Assembly: GCA_963585895.1 (NCBI GenBank)
Contig: OY757924.1
Span: 56,730,324-56,794,323, forward strand
From: Sepioteuthis lessoniana
Lineage: Eukaryota; Mollusca; Cephalopoda; Myopsida; Loliginidae
Direction of reading: 5' to 3'
DNA: 64,000 bases
Part shown: one piece after another, positions 63,184 to 64,000 of the stretch
How positions within the stretch are numbered: position 1 is the stretch's first letter
How the letters are laid out: each line of letters starts with the position of its first letter
The notes under the pieces: model-generated
Seen by the model: the letters and a program-made list of their open reading frames with translations, nothing else
What the model was told of the DNA's origin: nothing
The model's database searches: none
Program-made: the position numbers and the translations under genes

Positions 63184-64000
63184 GAGGATCATTAAATAAG
63201 TTTCCAGATTTTTTTCGTATGGGCACTTTTATTGATAGTACACACATGAAACTTTAGTCCCCTTCGAAGTAATCTTCTCCGGCTGCAATGCACTTGTTGT
63301 ACAGTCCCAACAACTTCTGGAAGGCTTCATGGAAGTCCTCTTGTATGAGTGTGTCAATGACCTTCGTCACAGCCTCTTCCATCTCCTCTGAGCTTAGGGA
63401 ATAACCAAAAGTCACAAGGAGCAAGGTCTGGACTATAGGGAGGGTAAGGAACTGTGTTGATGCCCATCTTGGCCAAATAGTCTGTGACAAGGATGGAGTT
63501 GTGAACTGGTGCATTGTCTGGGTGGAAATGCCACTGACCCGAGTTGAAGAGTGCTAGTCTCTTCCAACGGAATCTCTTCCTGAACTCCCTTAAAACCACA
63601 ACATAGTATTCCTTGTTGACTGTCTTTCCAGTGGGGACCCAGTGCATGTAGATCATGCCAGTGCTGTCAAAAAAAGGGATCATCAAAAGTTTGTGGGTGG
63701 ATTTGCTCTGTCTGGCCTTCTTGGGTCTGGGAGAGCCAGCATGCTTCCACTGGGAACTCTGTCTCTTGGTCTCTGGGTCATAGCAGTAAATCCAGCTTTC
63801 ATCACATGGCATTTTTTCCAATTTTAAAACACAATTTCATTGCATATCGTTCTTCCTCGCGTCCAGATTGCATTTTTGAAATTCACCAGCTGTGACAATC
63901 AGGCTTTAGTAGGGTGTATTCCAATTGCTGCTGTAGCTGTTAATTTGAACCTGAAATTATAAAAATTGGCCAGTCATCTCATAAGATGTATAGCAATAAC
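63181..64000 (-). mobile_element. Mariner (DD34D), copy M3, cut by the window end
   Basis: Starts 'tacgaggatcattaaataag' directly after (TA)n. The interior aligns with M1 and M2 but lacks their deletion: at the joint position it reads through normally (NKEYYVVVLREF). The 5' noncoding region matches 10930-11050 and continues beyond 64000. Confidence 0.85.
63254..63870 (-). pseudogene. Mariner transposase with catalytic core, N-terminal deletion
   Basis: Minus strand: MQSGR..EERYAMKLCFKIGKNA is joined directly to CDESWIYCYDPETKRQSSQW, so the helix-turn-helix modules are lost. All three catalytic Asp are present: CDESW, HPDNAP and APCDFW, the last two separated by 34 residues. After FPKLRG, a small deletion of the CRYERIE segment shifts the frame into GDGRGCDEG; the proper frame continues EEMEEAVTKVIDTLIQEDFH to AGEDYFEGD. 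It could not bind its ends but documents the family's active site. Confidence 0.85.

Overview
This is eukaryotic, repeat-dominated intergenic DNA. It has spliced and nested transposons, tRNA-derived SINEs, LINEs, Tc1/mariner and hAT-like elements, and more than 40 long (TA)n, (CA)n and (GA)n tracts. I found no operons, no prokaryotic signals and no convincing cellular protein-coding gene, apart from one weak terminal-exon candidate at 42765-42952. The mix of an RTE-like LINE with TGATG-type 3' tails, a restriction-like-endonuclease (RLE) LINE, several tRNA-SINE families and mariners best fits a mollusc, most likely a cephalopod of octopus type. That assignment is inference from repeat style.

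Family names are mine. RTE-like LINE: one near-complete copy on the minus strand (24568-27488, one premature stop), one 5'-truncated minus copy (48749-49726), and 3' fragments near 3.1, 12.4, 18.5, 36.5, 37.2, 37.5, 38.5, 46.2, 48.1, 57.2 and 61.3 kb. RLE-LINE: 3' fragments at 0-0.9, 30.6-32.4 and 41.1-41.6 kb. SINE-A, -B, -D, -E and -F are tRNA-headed short elements. Repeat-C is a ~230-bp noncoding unit usually joined to an AT-rich minisatellite. Repeat-G and Repeat-H are two-copy noncoding repeats. DNA transposons: mariner DD34D (10861-11751, 60209-61134, 63181-64000), a DD37D relative (17125-18190), a TIR element with internal deletion (58842-59716), a mariner N-terminal fragment (46975-47510), a two-copy MITE (16762-16983, 39465-39682), a hAT-like nonautonomous element (19550-20603), and a 3.15-kb TIR element (21129-24281) whose intron-containing transposase-like gene I cannot assign to a superfamily.

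Layout: 0-6 kb RLE-LINE inverted pair, SINEs and 225-bp satellite; 6-8 kb large palindromes and microsatellites; 8-13 kb SINEs, Repeat-C and mariner; 13-16.5 kb microsatellites and 48-bp satellite; 16.7-27.5 kb a dense block of DNA transposons and the best RTE copy; 28-35.8 kb simple sequence, RLE-LINE array and a possible solo LTR; 36-44.6 kb RTE debris, a 113-bp-arm hairpin and purine/pyrimidine tracts; 44.6-57 kb Repeat-C, minisatellite, SINE-A and RTE; 57-64 kb nested palindromes and three transposons.

The most unusual points are: the unassigned spliced transposon with an in-frame 8x30-bp expansion; telomere-like filler shared by two mariner deletion copies; different simple repeats at the same loop between the two catalytic aspartates of the RLE-LINE endonuclease; stand-alone SINE 3' hairpin tails attached to (TA)n; and at least seven long palindromes, most bordered by or containing (TA)n. 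Edges of degenerate repeats are accurate to about 10-30 bases unless terminal repeats are cited.
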